Shown piece after piece: positions 33,777 through 43,039 of a stretch of 64,000 bases of DNA (the stretch's first letter is position 1; each line of letters opens with the position of its first letter). The position numbers and the translations under genes are program-made. Source of the DNA: Flavobacterium jumunjinense (lineage in GTDB: Bacteria; Bacteroidota; Bacteroidia; Flavobacteriales; Flavobacteriaceae); assembly GCF_021650975.2 (NCBI RefSeq), contig NZ_CP091285.1, positions 1,736,001 through 1,800,000 of the forward strand. Reading direction: 5' to 3'. The notes below the pieces were generated by a model. It was not told the origin of the DNA, did not search any database, and saw nothing but the letters and a program-made list of their open reading frames with translations.

Positions 33777-36188
33777 TTATTCGTTTTTATTTTCCACATC
33801 ATCTTTATCTTCTGCTAAGATATCGATTGTAGGTTCTATAAACTCTTGTTCGTTTGCGATTGATTTTTCTAATGATAATAATAATGCGGGTAATAGGATA
33901 AGGTTTGAAAGCATTGCAAATAATAATGTAGCAGCAACTAAACTTCCTAGAGCGACTGTTCCACCAAAGCTTGATAATGTGAAAACAGAAAAACCAAAGA
34001 ACAAGACTACAGATGTATAGAACATACTAATTCCTGCTTCTTTTACAGTGTTGAAAACTGATTTTTTAATTCTCCAATTGTTTGCTTTTAATTCTTGACG
34101 GTATTTGGCAAGAAAGTGAATTGTATCATCTACAGATATTCCAAAAGCAATACTGAAGACTAATATCGTTGATGGTTTAATTGGTACACCTAAGAATCCC
34201 ATTAATCCAGCAGTAATTATTAGTGGTAATATATTAGGAAGTAGCGAAACAATTATCATTTTGAATGATCTAAATAGATAGGCCATTAATAATGAAATTA
34301 GGAAAATTGCAAATAATAAAGAGAGTACTAAGTTTTTTACAAGATAATGTGTTCCTTTTTCAAAGACATATGCTTTTCCAGTCATTGTAACTGTGTAGCG
34401 TTCTTTTGGGAATACTTTGTCTATCTTTTCTTGTAATCGATCTTCGATTTTTTTCATTTTATCGGTACCAATGTCTCTCATGAAAGTAGTAACGCGGGCA
34501 TATTGTCCTGTGCTATCTACATAGCTTTTCAACATGTTCTCACTTCCTTTTTGTGTAGAGTTTTTTATGTAAGATAAAATAAATGTTTCCTCTTGTTTTG
34601 TTGGAAGTTCGTAATATTTTGGATTACCATTATAAAATGACTGTTTAGCATATTTTACAAGATTAACAACAGAAACAGGTTTCGATAACTCTGGAATCTC
34701 TTCTATTGTTTCTTGAAGTTCATTTATTCTTTTTAAGGTGGTCGATTTTAAAGCACCTTTTGGTCTTTTAGTGTCGATCATTATCTCTAATGGCATAACT
34801 CCATCAAACTCTTTTTCATAGAAAAGAATATCTTCAAAGAAACCAGTTTTTTTAGGCATATCTTCAATAATGCTTCCAGAAATTTTAATTTGAAAAATTC
34901 CAATAATTCCAAAAACTAAAAGTCCAATAGCAGAAGAGTAGATAACAACTGGATGTTTTCGAATAGAATTCTCTATCCATTTTATAAAAGTATTGGTGTA
35001 GTTTTTTCCTAAGTGCGCTAAGTGCTTTTCTTTAGGAAGAGGCATATAACTATAGATAATAGGAATAATAATTAAACACAATAAGAATAAAAATAAAATA
35101 TTTAAAGAAGCAACAATACCAAATTCTTTTAGTAATTCACTATCTGTAATTATAAATGTTGCAAAACCAGCAGCAGTAGTTAAATTCGTCATTAAAGTTG
35201 CATTTCCTACTTTAGAAATAACTCTTTGAAGCGATTTGGCTTTGTTACCGTGCTTTTTAATTTCCTGTTGGTATTTATTAATTAAGAAAATACAATTCGG
35301 AATTCCGATAACAATAATTAAAGGAGGAATAATAGCTGTTAGAACTGTAATCTCATAGTTTAGTAAGCCTAAAGTTCCAAACGACCACATTACACCAATA
35401 ATAACAATAATCATAGATATAATAGTTGCTCTAAAACTTCTAAAGAAAAAGAAGAAAAGTAACGATGTAATTAGTAAGGCAGCACCAACGAATAATCCAA
35501 TTTCATCAATGATGCTTTGAGAATTCAGTGTTCTAATATATGGCATTCCAGAAACCTTTAAATCGATTCCTGTTTTTTTCTCAAACGCTTCGATTTTTTC
35601 TTTGCTCAGGTGCTTTAATACAAAATCTTTACGTGCAGCAGTGTTTACAATTTTTTTATCAATATAAATTGCAAAACGAACAGCACCAGATTCTTTATTA
35701 AAAAGCATTCCTTCGTAGAAAGGAAGGTTGTTGAAGAATTCGTTTTGTTTTTCTTTAAGGTAACTATCGCTAATTTTATCATTATTGATAAAAGGAACGA
35801 GTTTAAATTTTTGTTCTGTAGTATCTTTTTTAAGTATTTTTAGGTCTTCAATGGAAAGAGTAAGTTCTACAGCTTTGTCTTTTTTTATTCCGCTGATGAA
35901 TTCTTGCCAATGTTTTAGATTTTTAGTGTTAAAAAAAGTTGAATCTTTAAAGCCAATGACGATTAGATTTCCTTCTTCTCCAAATTTATCTAAAAAAGAA
36001 CGGTACTGAACATTTATTTCATGTTCGTCTGGAAGTAGATTCGCTTCAGTATAAGTGAAACGCATATTATTCCATTGAAACGCCATGAAAAGAGTGAAAA
36101 GCACAAGGGTGATGAGTAGGAAAATACGATTACGTAAAATTCTACTTGCTATAAAATCCCAAAAACTAGTGGATAACCATTTAAACAT
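33777..36188 (-). CDS. MMPL/HAE3-type RND transporter
   Basis: An 803-aa polytopic membrane protein with the two-fold RND plan: one helix, a periplasmic loop, five helices, then the same again. It belongs to the MMPL/hydrophobe-amphiphile efflux-3 type. Seen: IPPLIIVIGIPNCIFLINKY in the first half and FGISVDDTIHFLAKYRQE (TM4 and TM10 equivalents, with acidic proton-relay residues in the second) plus a long hydrophilic C-terminus (DILAEDKDD). HAE3 proteins are thought to handle lipids or hopanoid-like molecules, but the substrate is unknown here. The ATG at 36188 is preferred over TTG at 36209, because a -7 element (36207-36214) covers the TTG. Confidence 0.9.
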   Translation of the reverse strand: MFKWLSTSFWDFIASRILRNRIFLLITLVLFTLFMAFQWNNMRFTYTEANLLPDEHEINVQYRSFLDKFGEEGNLIVIGFKDSTFFNTKNLKHWQEFISGIKKDKAVELTLSIEDLKILKKDTTEQKFKLVPFINNDKISDSYLKEKQNEFFNNLPFYEGMLFNKESGAVRFAIYIDKKIVNTAARKDFVLKHLSKEKIEAFEKKTGIDLKVSGMPYIRTLNSQSIIDEIGLFVGAALLITSLLFFFFFRSFRATIISMIIVIIGVMWSFGTLGLLNYEITVLTAIIPPLIIVIGIPNCIFLINKYQQEIKKHGNKAKSLQRVISKVGNATLMTNLTTAAGFATFIITDSELLKEFGIVASLNILFLFLLCLIIIPIIYSYMPLPKEKHLAHLGKNYTNTFIKWIENSIRKHPVVIYSSAIGLLVFGIIGIFQIKISGSIIEDMPKKTGFFEDILFYEKEFDGVMPLEIMIDTKRPKGALKSTTLKRINELQETIEEIPELSKPVSVVNLVKYAKQSFYNGNPKYYELPTKQEETFILSYIKNSTQKGSENMLKSYVDSTGQYARVTTFMRDIGTDKMKKIEDRLQEKIDKVFPKERYTVTMTGKAYVFEKGTHYLVKNLVLSLLFAIFLISLLMAYLFRSFKMIIVSLLPNILPLIITAGLMGFLGVPIKPSTILVFSIAFGISVDDTIHFLAKYRQELKANNWRIKKSVFNTVKEAGISMFYTSVVLFFGFSVFTLSSFGGTVALGSLVAATLLFAMLSNLILLPALLLSLEKSIANEQEFIEPTIDILAEDKDDVENKNE

Positions 36189-36206
36189 TGCCAAAATTTT
36201 GAAGCG

Positions 36207-36214
36207 CAAAGGTA
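36207..36214 (-). promoter_or_regulatory. -7 element (TACCTTTG) of the HAE3-type transporter gene
   Basis: The minus-strand TACCTTTG fits TAnnTTTG and lies 18 bp before the ATG at 36188. It overlaps an alternative TTG start. Confidence 0.5.
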
Positions 36215-36267
36215 AGGATTCTTGCTTAAATACTTAGAATCCAACAAAAAAAAGAATGCTTCATTAC

Positions 36268-38754
36268 TTAAATCCCTAAATCTAAAAAATAGGATATTTT
36301 TAAAGATAAATTATCTTCAAAAACAGGTAGTTGGTTGGGTCCATATCTATAGAAAACAGTAGCGCCTAATCCTCGGTATATTTTATTACATTCAATGCCA
36401 CTTTCAAAGAAACCCTCTTCTAAAGATTTGAAATTTAAACCTATATGACTGTTTGATTTGTTTATTTCTCCCCAAGCCATTCTTGTCGCAATTGAAAATT
36501 CTGGATTTATTCTGTAGCCCAATCTGATTTTGTTAAACGTATGCTTTAATTGAAGAGAAACATATTTATCCGAGAAAAATTCATTAAAATACATCGTTTC
36601 AAAACTGTCTTTTCCCGCAAATGTTATTCTTTGCAATAATGCATCTCTGTTAAGGTTGTTTGGTTGTAAGCTATATAAATGGGTTAAAGGAACATCTCCA
36701 AAGGCTATTCCTGTTTGAAAAAGAAGCGCACTTTTTTGCCCAGAAATGAAAGGAATTTCATAGAAAGTTTTGAAATCTATTTTCGTAAAATTAAAATCAT
36801 TTCCAATTACATCAGGTAAAGTTTGAGTAACTTGGAATGAAAACTTAGGATGTCTTTTTTCATACTCAATTCTTGTTTTTGGAGTTAACATATAATTACT
36901 GAATGGATTCCATTGTATAGCAAGCTGAACTGCAGTAATGTTATATTGTGTATATGCATTTTCTTTATTAATAAAAGTGTAGTCGAATTGAGGGATTATT
37001 TCACTTCTAAATATAGAAAGATATGTGTTTGAGTTTCTAAGGTAATTTGATTCTATAAAAATGGATGCTGTTTTATGAGCATAGAATGTAGAAATATTTA
37101 TAGGTCTTGGATCGTATATCTTAAATCTACGACTGTCTGTTGCGAATGTTGTTTTTGAAGTTTCATCTAAGTCGTCTGTATAGGATGCGTTTATCCACGT
37201 TTCGCTTGATCTGTGTAGTAAATAGGAAGGGGTAAAATTGTATTTAAATTCTTTGTCTTTTAAACCATAAGCTCCGTAACCACCAATTCTATATCGTTCC
37301 GATAGTTTTTCGTTTGTAACACCACCAAATCCTAATCTAAATCCTTCGAAGTTATTGTATTTGACAATGCTTCGTAGGTCTAAATCAAAATAGCTTATAG
37401 GGTAATAACCATTAAGAACTTTTTTTCCAACATAGACTTTTTTTTCAATTTTTCTCGATTTCGAAAGACTGTCAATTGCATTATAAGTTCCAATTCGTCG
37501 GATATCGATACTGTCTTTTACAAATTCTGCCCAATACTTTTCAGGCTTGTCTATTCCATCTTTTGAAATTTCAATTTTGATTCCTTTATTTTTGAATGTT
37601 ACATTTTTATTTAATTCTATATCGAAAGGAGTCGACTCAATAGTTAGATAAATTTGATCTGTAGTGTTTGAATTTTGGTCCGGTTCTAAAGCAGAACTAA
37701 ATTCGATTGTTCTTCCTAATATCTTAATATCGTCAACATTGTTACCTTTAAGAACAGTAAATTTTCTTTTTTTCGGAAACCAAAGTTTTTCTTTTTTGTA
37801 ATAGTCAAAAGTATAGTCAGCATTGATATTAACAACTCCGTAGATTCTATAATAAGCTTTTGCTATGGCAAATGTTTCTGCGTCAACATAAAGCAAACCT
37901 CTCAATCTACTTGATTGAAGTTTTTTTGGTTGGAAGAAAATTTTATATGTTTTTCGATCTTGTATAGTTAGAGAATCAACTAAATAGAAGTTATACAAAC
38001 GACGACCATAGTTTGAAATTGGGTTTTGTAATGGTGTTTCTAATATTTCAAAAGGATTTTCATAGACGGAATAGGACACAAGATTTAAACCTAAATACTC
38101 ATATAGTGGCTCTTTAAAACCAGCCATTCTACTTGCTAAAATTGTTTCTTTTTGACCATTTTTATTGTATTGAATTTGATTTACCTTTTCTGTTTGGTAC
38201 AAATGATATTTTTCAACTATTTTTTTGAACTTATAATTTGAAGAATCCAGTTTTATTTTAGTTTTTCTAAAAAGGCGTTTTTTACGTATAGTGTCAATTT
38301 TACTAGAAATAGAGTCCGGATTTGCGGTTATAAGTATGTTTTCATAGTTTTTGTATTGGAAACTACCTAAAATGTTTTCAGGTTGATTGTTTTTTTTGTT
38401 TTTGATTACGTTTCGAACAATTTTATTTACAGTGTTGTCGGTGTAAATCTCTACTTTTTTATATGTATCAAGATCAATAGTCATTTTTACAACAACAAAC
38501 TGCTCGTTTTTAGAAATATAAACGCTTTTTCTATGATAACCTTTATAGGTTATAATTAAAGGTTTGTCATAAGCAGATATGTCTAAATTGAATTTACCTT
38601 CCCAATTGGTTGTAAAAGTTTTGTCTAGATATTCAATTTTGCAAAATGAAAGAGGAACCCTACTATCAATGTCGATAATCTGACCTTTTATTTTGTTCTG
38701 GGCGATACAAAATGTTGATAGAAAAAGAAAAGTTAATAGCGTAATATATCTCAT
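36268..38754 (-). CDS. DUF5686/carboxypeptidase-regulatory-like outer membrane protein
   Basis: An 828-aa protein with a signal peptide (ends CIAQ), an N-terminal carboxypeptidase-regulatory-like beta-sandwich (about 20-110, KIKGQIIDIDSRVPLSFCKI and the FNLDISAYDKPLIITYKGY fold), a central soluble part and a C-terminal barrel (about 470-828) that ends in NLSLKISYFLDLGI. This is the architecture of DUF5686 proteins found throughout Bacteroidota. It is a likely outer-membrane protein. Function is unknown. It is transcribed on its own, ahead of the transporter gene. Confidence 0.85.
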   Translation of the reverse strand: MRYITLLTFLFLSTFCIAQNKIKGQIIDIDSRVPLSFCKIEYLDKTFTTNWEGKFNLDISAYDKPLIITYKGYHRKSVYISKNEQFVVVKMTIDLDTYKKVEIYTDNTVNKIVRNVIKNKKNNQPENILGSFQYKNYENILITANPDSISSKIDTIRKKRLFRKTKIKLDSSNYKFKKIVEKYHLYQTEKVNQIQYNKNGQKETILASRMAGFKEPLYEYLGLNLVSYSVYENPFEILETPLQNPISNYGRRLYNFYLVDSLTIQDRKTYKIFFQPKKLQSSRLRGLLYVDAETFAIAKAYYRIYGVVNINADYTFDYYKKEKLWFPKKRKFTVLKGNNVDDIKILGRTIEFSSALEPDQNSNTTDQIYLTIESTPFDIELNKNVTFKNKGIKIEISKDGIDKPEKYWAEFVKDSIDIRRIGTYNAIDSLSKSRKIEKKVYVGKKVLNGYYPISYFDLDLRSIVKYNNFEGFRLGFGGVTNEKLSERYRIGGYGAYGLKDKEFKYNFTPSYLLHRSSETWINASYTDDLDETSKTTFATDSRRFKIYDPRPINISTFYAHKTASIFIESNYLRNSNTYLSIFRSEIIPQFDYTFINKENAYTQYNITAVQLAIQWNPFSNYMLTPKTRIEYEKRHPKFSFQVTQTLPDVIGNDFNFTKIDFKTFYEIPFISGQKSALLFQTGIAFGDVPLTHLYSLQPNNLNRDALLQRITFAGKDSFETMYFNEFFSDKYVSLQLKHTFNKIRLGYRINPEFSIATRMAWGEINKSNSHIGLNFKSLEEGFFESGIECNKIYRGLGATVFYRYGPNQLPVFEDNLSLKISYFLDLGI

Positions 38755-38966
38755 TAAGTAATCAAAATTGATGAAGGTGATGATTGATGAAATCAGCCTT
38801 ATATTATGGCTTAAAAGTATGTTTAATTAAATTGTTGGACAAGTTATTTTTTGTCGAGCTTTAAAAATAATGTATTTTATACATTTATTTTAATATTTCG
38901 AATGAATTTAACTATAAATTAAGTTTTAAGAATCGACATGGTGACTTGGGGTTTCGGTTTTAAAAT

Positions 38967-38982
38967 ATTGATATAAATCAAT
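38967..38982 (+). promoter_or_regulatory. FNR/CRP-type box upstream of the carbonic anhydrase
   Basis: ATTGAT-ATAA-ATCAAT is a perfect palindrome containing TTGAT-N4-ATCAA, the exact FNR consensus. Its centre is about 64-67 bp upstream of the predicted transcription start (39038-39041), near the class I activator position. The next gene but one encodes a Crp/Fnr-family regulator. Confidence 0.55.
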
Positions 38983-39005
38983 TAATAGATTGATAATGTT
39001 ATGGT

Positions 39006-39034
39006 TTTGTAATTATTTATTTAAAATAGATTTG
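39006..39034 (+). promoter_or_regulatory. promoter of the carbonic anhydrase gene
   Basis: TTTG (39006-39009), then a 17-bp spacer, then TAGATTTG (39027-39034). This fits the Bacteroidota pattern with a spacer two bases short. The leader to the ATG at 39053 would be about 12-15 nt. Confidence 0.5.
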
Positions 39035-39052
39035 TATAAATAAATTAACAAA

Positions 39053-39898
39053 ATGAAAAAAGTAACACTTAGTTTCACTATCGCTTTTATGATGCTATCA
39101 TGTCAAGAAGAATCAATCAAAAACAATGATGAAAATTTAACCAATAATGATGAACAATCATTAGCAAATTCATTCTACGGAAAAACAACAAATTCAAATT
39201 GTCATTTTGAATATGAGGGTGCAAACGGACCTGATAATTGGAGTGGTATTTGTGGAAATGATTGGCAAGACTGTGGAGGTCATTCGCAATCGCCAATAAA
39301 TATTCAAACTAGAAATGTTGTTGAGAATGATAACTTGGAGGATTTGGAATTTAATTACTCTAATTCTTTTACGAGAATTATTAATAATGGACATACAATT
39401 CAGTTTGATTATAGTTCAGGAAGTACATTGTCAGTAAATAATAAGACGTATGAATTGAAACAATTTCATTTTCATACTTCAAGCGAACATACAGTAAATG
39501 GAATTAGTTATCCTATGGAAGTGCATTTGGTGCATAGAGACAATACAACTGGCTTGCTTGCTGTTATTGGAGTGTTTTTTGAACTGTCTAATAATGATAA
39601 TCCTTTGTTGGCTAATTTTATGAATGATTTACCATTGAATGAAGGGGGTATTTATAATAGTAATTTTAATTATAATGCTTTAGGTTTTTTAGATTATGAA
39701 GACGAAATTGAAGAGTATTATAGTTATTCAGGCTCTTTAACTACACCACCTTGTTCTCCAATTGTTAGTTGGTTTGTTGTTAAAAATAGAGTGAAAATTT
39801 CTAGAAAACAATTGTTGCAGTTTGAAGCATTAATGCATCAAAATAATAGACCTATTCAATTATTGAATGGAAGAAATATTTTTGTTCCAGAGTCTTAA
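39053..39898 (+). CDS. alpha-class carbonic anhydrase, lipoprotein
   Basis: Converts CO2 and bicarbonate at the cell envelope. The 281-aa protein has a lipobox (FMMLS-C, Cys17) and an acidic tether, then the alpha-CA fold with CGGHSQSPINIQT, the zinc ligands in LKQFHFHTSSEHT (two His) and EVHLVHRD (third His), and the later SGSLTTPPCS segment. Length and motifs match bacterial alpha-CAs. It is probably anchored at the outer membrane or periplasmic face by lipid. A terminator follows it (39984-40016). Confidence 0.92.
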   Translation: MKKVTLSFTIAFMMLSCQEESIKNNDENLTNNDEQSLANSFYGKTTNSNCHFEYEGANGPDNWSGICGNDWQDCGGHSQSPINIQTRNVVENDNLEDLEFNYSNSFTRIINNGHTIQFDYSSGSTLSVNNKTYELKQFHFHTSSEHTVNGISYPMEVHLVHRDNTTGLLAVIGVFFELSNNDNPLLANFMNDLPLNEGGIYNSNFNYNALGFLDYEDEIEEYYSYSGSLTTPPCSPIVSWFVVKNRVKISRKQLLQFEALMHQNNRPIQLLNGRNIFVPES

Positions 39899-39983
39899 TT
39901 TTGAATGTAACTACAATAAAAACAAGTATCTAGCGTTGTTAATGTAGACTTCTAGAGTGATTTAGAATGAAGGTTAAAAGTTT

Positions 39984-40016
39984 AAAGTCAGTTTTTTAAA
40001 AGAAACTGACTTTTTT
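39984..40016 (+). terminator. terminator of the carbonic anhydrase gene
   Basis: The stem AAAGTCAGTTT (39984-39994) pairs with AAACTGACTTT (40003-40013), followed by a T-run. Confidence 0.85.
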
Positions 40017-40055
40017 GCAATAAAAAGGTTTGTATCTGATTTTAAAAAAAATAAA

Positions 40056-40745
40056 ATGTTGTTTCCAAAAGGTAATTTTTTAGAAGATAATCAAGATTTA
40101 GCAGAATATTTATATGAACATTATTCTAATGAAACTGAAGATGTTGAAGTCTTAATTAAGTTAAAGAAAAACCAAGTATTGTTTCATCAAGGAGTATTTC
40201 CTAGTAGTGTATTTATTGTAAAAAAGGGGGTTTTAAAGGTCTATACAGTAGACGGTAATGGTAAAGAATATATTTTTAGTTTAGTTAAAGAGAATAATAT
40301 TATTGGATATTCAACTTTATTATCAAACACGCCTTATTTGTATTCGATCTCTGCAATTACAAACTGTGAAATTGTTGTTATTAATAAAGATTTTTTTCAT
40401 TCGCTCTTTGATAGCGATTCTCTTTTTTTGAAAAGAATGAATGCTAACTTAATAAGAAGTTTAATTGCGTTTACTCATAATGCACATATAATTGCAAACT
40501 ATTCGGTAAGGGAGCGAACCGCTTTGTCTTTAATTAATCTGGATGATTTTTTTACTAAACTTTCCTATTCAGATGGTTTTATAGATTTGTCAAGAATGAA
40601 TCACAGTAATATTATAGGGACTTCGGTTGAATCTTTAGTTAGAATTTTACATGATTTTAAAGTCGAAAATTTAATTGAAGTAGATAAATCGAAGATTAAG
40701 GTTTTAAATAAACAAGGCTTAATTAAAGCTTCTGGGTTTATATAA
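40056..40745 (+). CDS. Crp/Fnr-family transcriptional regulator
   Basis: A 229-aa protein with an N-terminal cyclic-nucleotide-binding-like domain (about 35-140, HQGVFPSSVFIVKKGVLKVY and NNIIGYSTLLSN) and a C-terminal winged HTH (about 165-225, MNHSNIIGTSVESLVRILHD). It has only one Cys, so it is not an Fe-S FNR. The recognition helix carries ExxVR where FNR has ExxSR, close to the set that reads TTGAT. The upstream carbonic anhydrase has a perfect TTGAT-N4-ATCAA box and may be a target. Ligand is unknown. Confidence 0.87.
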   Translation: MLFPKGNFLEDNQDLAEYLYEHYSNETEDVEVLIKLKKNQVLFHQGVFPSSVFIVKKGVLKVYTVDGNGKEYIFSLVKENNIIGYSTLLSNTPYLYSISAITNCEIVVINKDFFHSLFDSDSLFLKRMNANLIRSLIAFTHNAHIIANYSVRERTALSLINLDDFFTKLSYSDGFIDLSRMNHSNIIGTSVESLVRILHDFKVENLIEVDKSKIKVLNKQGLIKASGFI

Positions 40746-40771
40746 AAAAATCCAACTCAAAAAAGTTGGAT
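40743..40771 (-). terminator. terminator of frr (minus strand)
   Basis: The stem ATCCAACT (40750-40757) pairs with AGTTGGAT (40764-40771), followed on the minus strand by a T-run. It lies between the convergent regulator gene and frr. Confidence 0.8.
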
Positions 40772-40797
40772 TCAAATATTTTCTTATATATAGATAA

Positions 40798-41361
40798 CTA
40801 TACTTTCATTATTTCAATTTCTTTAGCCGCTAAATGCTCTTCTGTTTTTTTAATGAATGCATCTGTTAGTTTTTGAATGTCTTCTTCTGCTTTTTTACAA
40901 ATATCTTCAGATGTTCCGTTTTTCTCTTCTTTTTTAATATCTGTGTTTGCATCTTTACGAGCATTACGAATACCAATTTTTGCATCTTCAGACTCTGTTT
41001 TTGCTTGTTTTACAAGGTCGCGTCTTCTTTCTTCTGTTAATGCAGGAACGTTTATGATAATATTATCTCCATTATTCATTGGGTTTAAACCTAAATTAGC
41101 AATCATAATTGCTTTTTCAATAGGTTGAAGCATTGGTTTTTCCCAAGGTGTAACAGTTAATGTTCTTGCATCTGGTGCATTAATATTTGCAACTTGAGAC
41201 AATGGCGTTTGTGAACCATAATAGTCAACAAAAACACCACCAAGCATTTGAGGAGAAGCTTTACCAGCTCTAATGTTTAAAAATTCTTTTTCTAAATGCG
41301 CTATAGAACCTTCCATCGATTCCCTTGCACTGTCTATTATGAAATTAATTTCTTCTGTCAT
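40798..41361 (-). CDS. frr: ribosome recycling factor
   Basis: Splits post-termination ribosomes together with EF-G. The 187-aa protein shows the RRF fold signatures: an N-terminal helix with HLEKEFLNIRAGKASP, the domain II segment QVANINAPDARTLTVTPWEK, and the C-terminal helices LTEERRRDLVKQAKTESEDA and IKKEEKNGTSEDICKKAEED. It lies 55 bp after pyrH on the same strand and has its own -7 match (TATTTTTG, minus strand, 41380-41387). Confidence 0.98.
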   Translation of the reverse strand: MTEEINFIIDSARESMEGSIAHLEKEFLNIRAGKASPQMLGGVFVDYYGSQTPLSQVANINAPDARTLTVTPWEKPMLQPIEKAIMIANLGLNPMNNGDNIIINVPALTEERRRDLVKQAKTESEDAKIGIRNARKDANTDIKKEEKNGTSEDICKKAEEDIQKLTDAFIKKTEEHLAAKEIEIMKV

Positions 41362-41415
41362 TTTCTTAAGTTTTTATTTCAAAAATATGTCTAAGTGATA
41401 TTACTTTGTGTTTAT

Positions 41416-42123
41416 TTATATTGTAACTGTTGTTCCAACTGTTTGTCCTTCACAAACTTTTAATAAATTACCTCTTTTGTTCATATCGAATATAATAATA
41501 GGTAATTTGTTTTCCTGACTAAGTGTAAAAGCAGTAGTATCCATAACATTTAAACCTTTTGCTAATACATCTTCAAACGAAATATAGTCAAATTTAACAG
41601 CATCTGCATTTTTTTCTGGATCTGAAGTGTAAACACCATCAACACGAGTTCCTTTTAAAATTACATCGGCATTCACTTCTACACCTCTAAGTACAGCAGC
41701 AGTATCTGTTGTGAAATATGGATTTCCAGTTCCTGCTCCAAAAATAACAATTCTTCTTTTTTCTAAGTGTCTTGTTGCTTTTCTTTTAATATAAGGTTCT
41801 GCAATGGCTTCAATCTTTAAAGCTGTTTGCAAACGTGTTTGCATTCCTGCTTCTTCAAGAGCACCTTGCAATGCCATTCCGTTAATTACGGTTGCAAGCA
41901 TTCCCATATAGTCACCTTGAACTCTATCCATTCCATTACTAGCGCCAGCAACTCCTCTAAAAATATTTCCTCCACCTATAACGATTGCAATCTCTATCCC
42001 TTTGTCATGAATCTCTTTTATTTCTTGCGCATATTCAGCTAAACGCTTAGGGTCAATTCCGTATTGTCTATCACCCATTAGGGCTTCACCACTCAATTTT
42101 AGAAGAATTCTTTTGTATTTCAT
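41416..42123 (-). CDS. pyrH: UMP kinase
   Basis: Phosphorylates UMP to UDP in pyrimidine nucleotide synthesis. The 235-aa amino-acid-kinase-fold protein has [17 protein letters not shown] at the start, the nucleotide-binding [29 protein letters not shown], and [15 protein letters not shown]. The pyrH-frr order is the usual one. A -7 element TATATTTG (42152-42159) lies 28 bp upstream. Confidence 0.98.
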   Translation of the reverse strand: MKYKRILLKLSGEALMGDRQYGIDPKRLAEYAQEIKEIHDKGIEIAIVIGGGNIFRGVAGASNGMDRVQGDYMGMLATVINGMALQGALEEAGMQTRLQTALKIEAIAEPYIKRKATRHLEKRRIVIFGAGTGNPYFTTDTAAVLRGVEVNADVILKGTRVDGVYTSDPEKNADAVKFDYISFEDVLAKGLNVMDTTAFTLSQENKLPIIIFDMNKRGNLLKVCEGQTVGTTVTI

Positions 42124-42151
42124 TAGATTGTCTCTATATTATTTTGTGATG

Positions 42152-42159
42152 CAAATATA
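42152..42159 (-). promoter_or_regulatory. -7 element (TATATTTG) of pyrH-frr
   Basis: A minus-strand match to TAnnTTTG, 28 bp before the pyrH start. Confidence 0.45.
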
Positions 42160-42194
42160 ATTATATATCTACAGAAAAAAAATGTTGAATTGTA

Positions 42195-42974
42195 TTATGA
42201 GCTTAATTCTTCAAAAGTACTTTTAGCTTCATCATAACCAATTTGAAAAATTGTTTTCATTTTAGACTTACTAGTTTCAAAAGTACTATAGTTTGCTAAT
42301 TCTTTCGGTTCTATAATTGTATCGCATAAACTAAATTTTTGATAATTTCCTTGGGCAGAAAGTAAATCAAAAGCCCTAGAAGTAATCGACTTAATGGAGT
42401 TTAAGTCTTTATTTTCAATGTTTTGAATAGGACTAACATATATGCCTATAATGTTTTCGCAATTTCCGAGTAATAAATCAGTTGGAAAATGATTGAGAAT
42501 GCCACCATCGCTATATAATCGTTCATTTATTTTATAAGGACTCAAGACACCTGGGAATGCTGCCGAAGCAAGTATAGCATCGGTTACTTTTGTATTGTCA
42601 TTAAAAACTTTCAACTTTCCTTTTACTAAATCGGTTGCAGTTATTTTTATAGGAATTGGTAAATCTCCAATTTTAGTATCTTTAAATATTGCATTGAAAT
42701 AGACTCTAAAAGAATCAGAATCTATTATTCCTGCTTTTTTTAAGGTAAAATGTTTCCAATTAAAAAAATAAATAGATTGAAAAAAACTAAGTATTTCGGC
42801 TGGAGTTTTTCCAAACGAATACATAGCAGCAATAATTGCACCAGCACTTGTTCCAGATATAATTGACGGTTTCATTTTTTGTTCATCAAGGAATTGAAGT
42901 GCACCAGCATGAGCAATTCCTTTTGAACCACCACCCGAAAGTGCAATCCCAATGTTTTTAGGTTTTGAATCCAT
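42195..42974 (-). CDS. patatin-like phospholipase
   Basis: A 259-aa esterase with the patatin features: oxyanion-hole loop SGGGSKGIAHAGAL, nucleophile elbow GTSAGA (the Ser of GXSXG) and the Asp motif YSDGG. There is no signal peptide, so it is cytoplasmic or peripherally membrane associated. It hydrolyses acyl esters of lipids in related proteins. It is divergent from a thioredoxin-like gene, with overlapping promoters (43001-43020). Confidence 0.92.
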   Translation of the reverse strand: MDSKPKNIGIALSGGGSKGIAHAGALQFLDEQKMKPSIISGTSAGAIIAAMYSFGKTPAEILSFFQSIYFFNWKHFTLKKAGIIDSDSFRVYFNAIFKDTKIGDLPIPIKITATDLVKGKLKVFNDNTKVTDAILASAAFPGVLSPYKINERLYSDGGILNHFPTDLLLGNCENIIGIYVSPIQNIENKDLNSIKSITSRAFDLLSAQGNYQKFSLCDTIIEPKELANYSTFETSKSKMKTIFQIGYDEAKSTFEELSS

Positions 42975-43000
42975 TTGTAACTAAACTAACATTTAATCTC

Positions 43001-43020
43001 CAAATTTAGTTTTAAATTTG
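43001..43020. promoter_or_regulatory. palindromic divergent -7 elements (patatin / thioredoxin-like)
   Basis: CAAATTTA (43001-43008; TAAATTTG on the minus strand) and TAAATTTG (43013-43020; plus strand) are two perfect -7 elements that face away from each other with 4 bp between them. The whole is a 20-bp palindrome with a GTTT centre. The predicted leaders are about 20 nt for both genes. Confidence 0.5.
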
Positions 43021-43039
43021 TCAAATAAATATTTTAATT

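Larger units (their letters stand above)
38755..39052. other. 298-bp divergent spacer upstream of the carbonic anhydrase
   Basis: No gene is seen here. It contains an FNR-like palindrome (38967-38982) and a promoter (39006-39034) for the plus-strand carbonic anhydrase. The minus-strand DUF5686 gene starts at the other end. The rest is AT-rich. Confidence 0.6.

Noticed and set aside
36189..36209. TTG start at 36209 for the HAE3-type transporter
   Set aside because: It lies inside the -7 element, and the ATG at 36188 gives a normal N-terminus.
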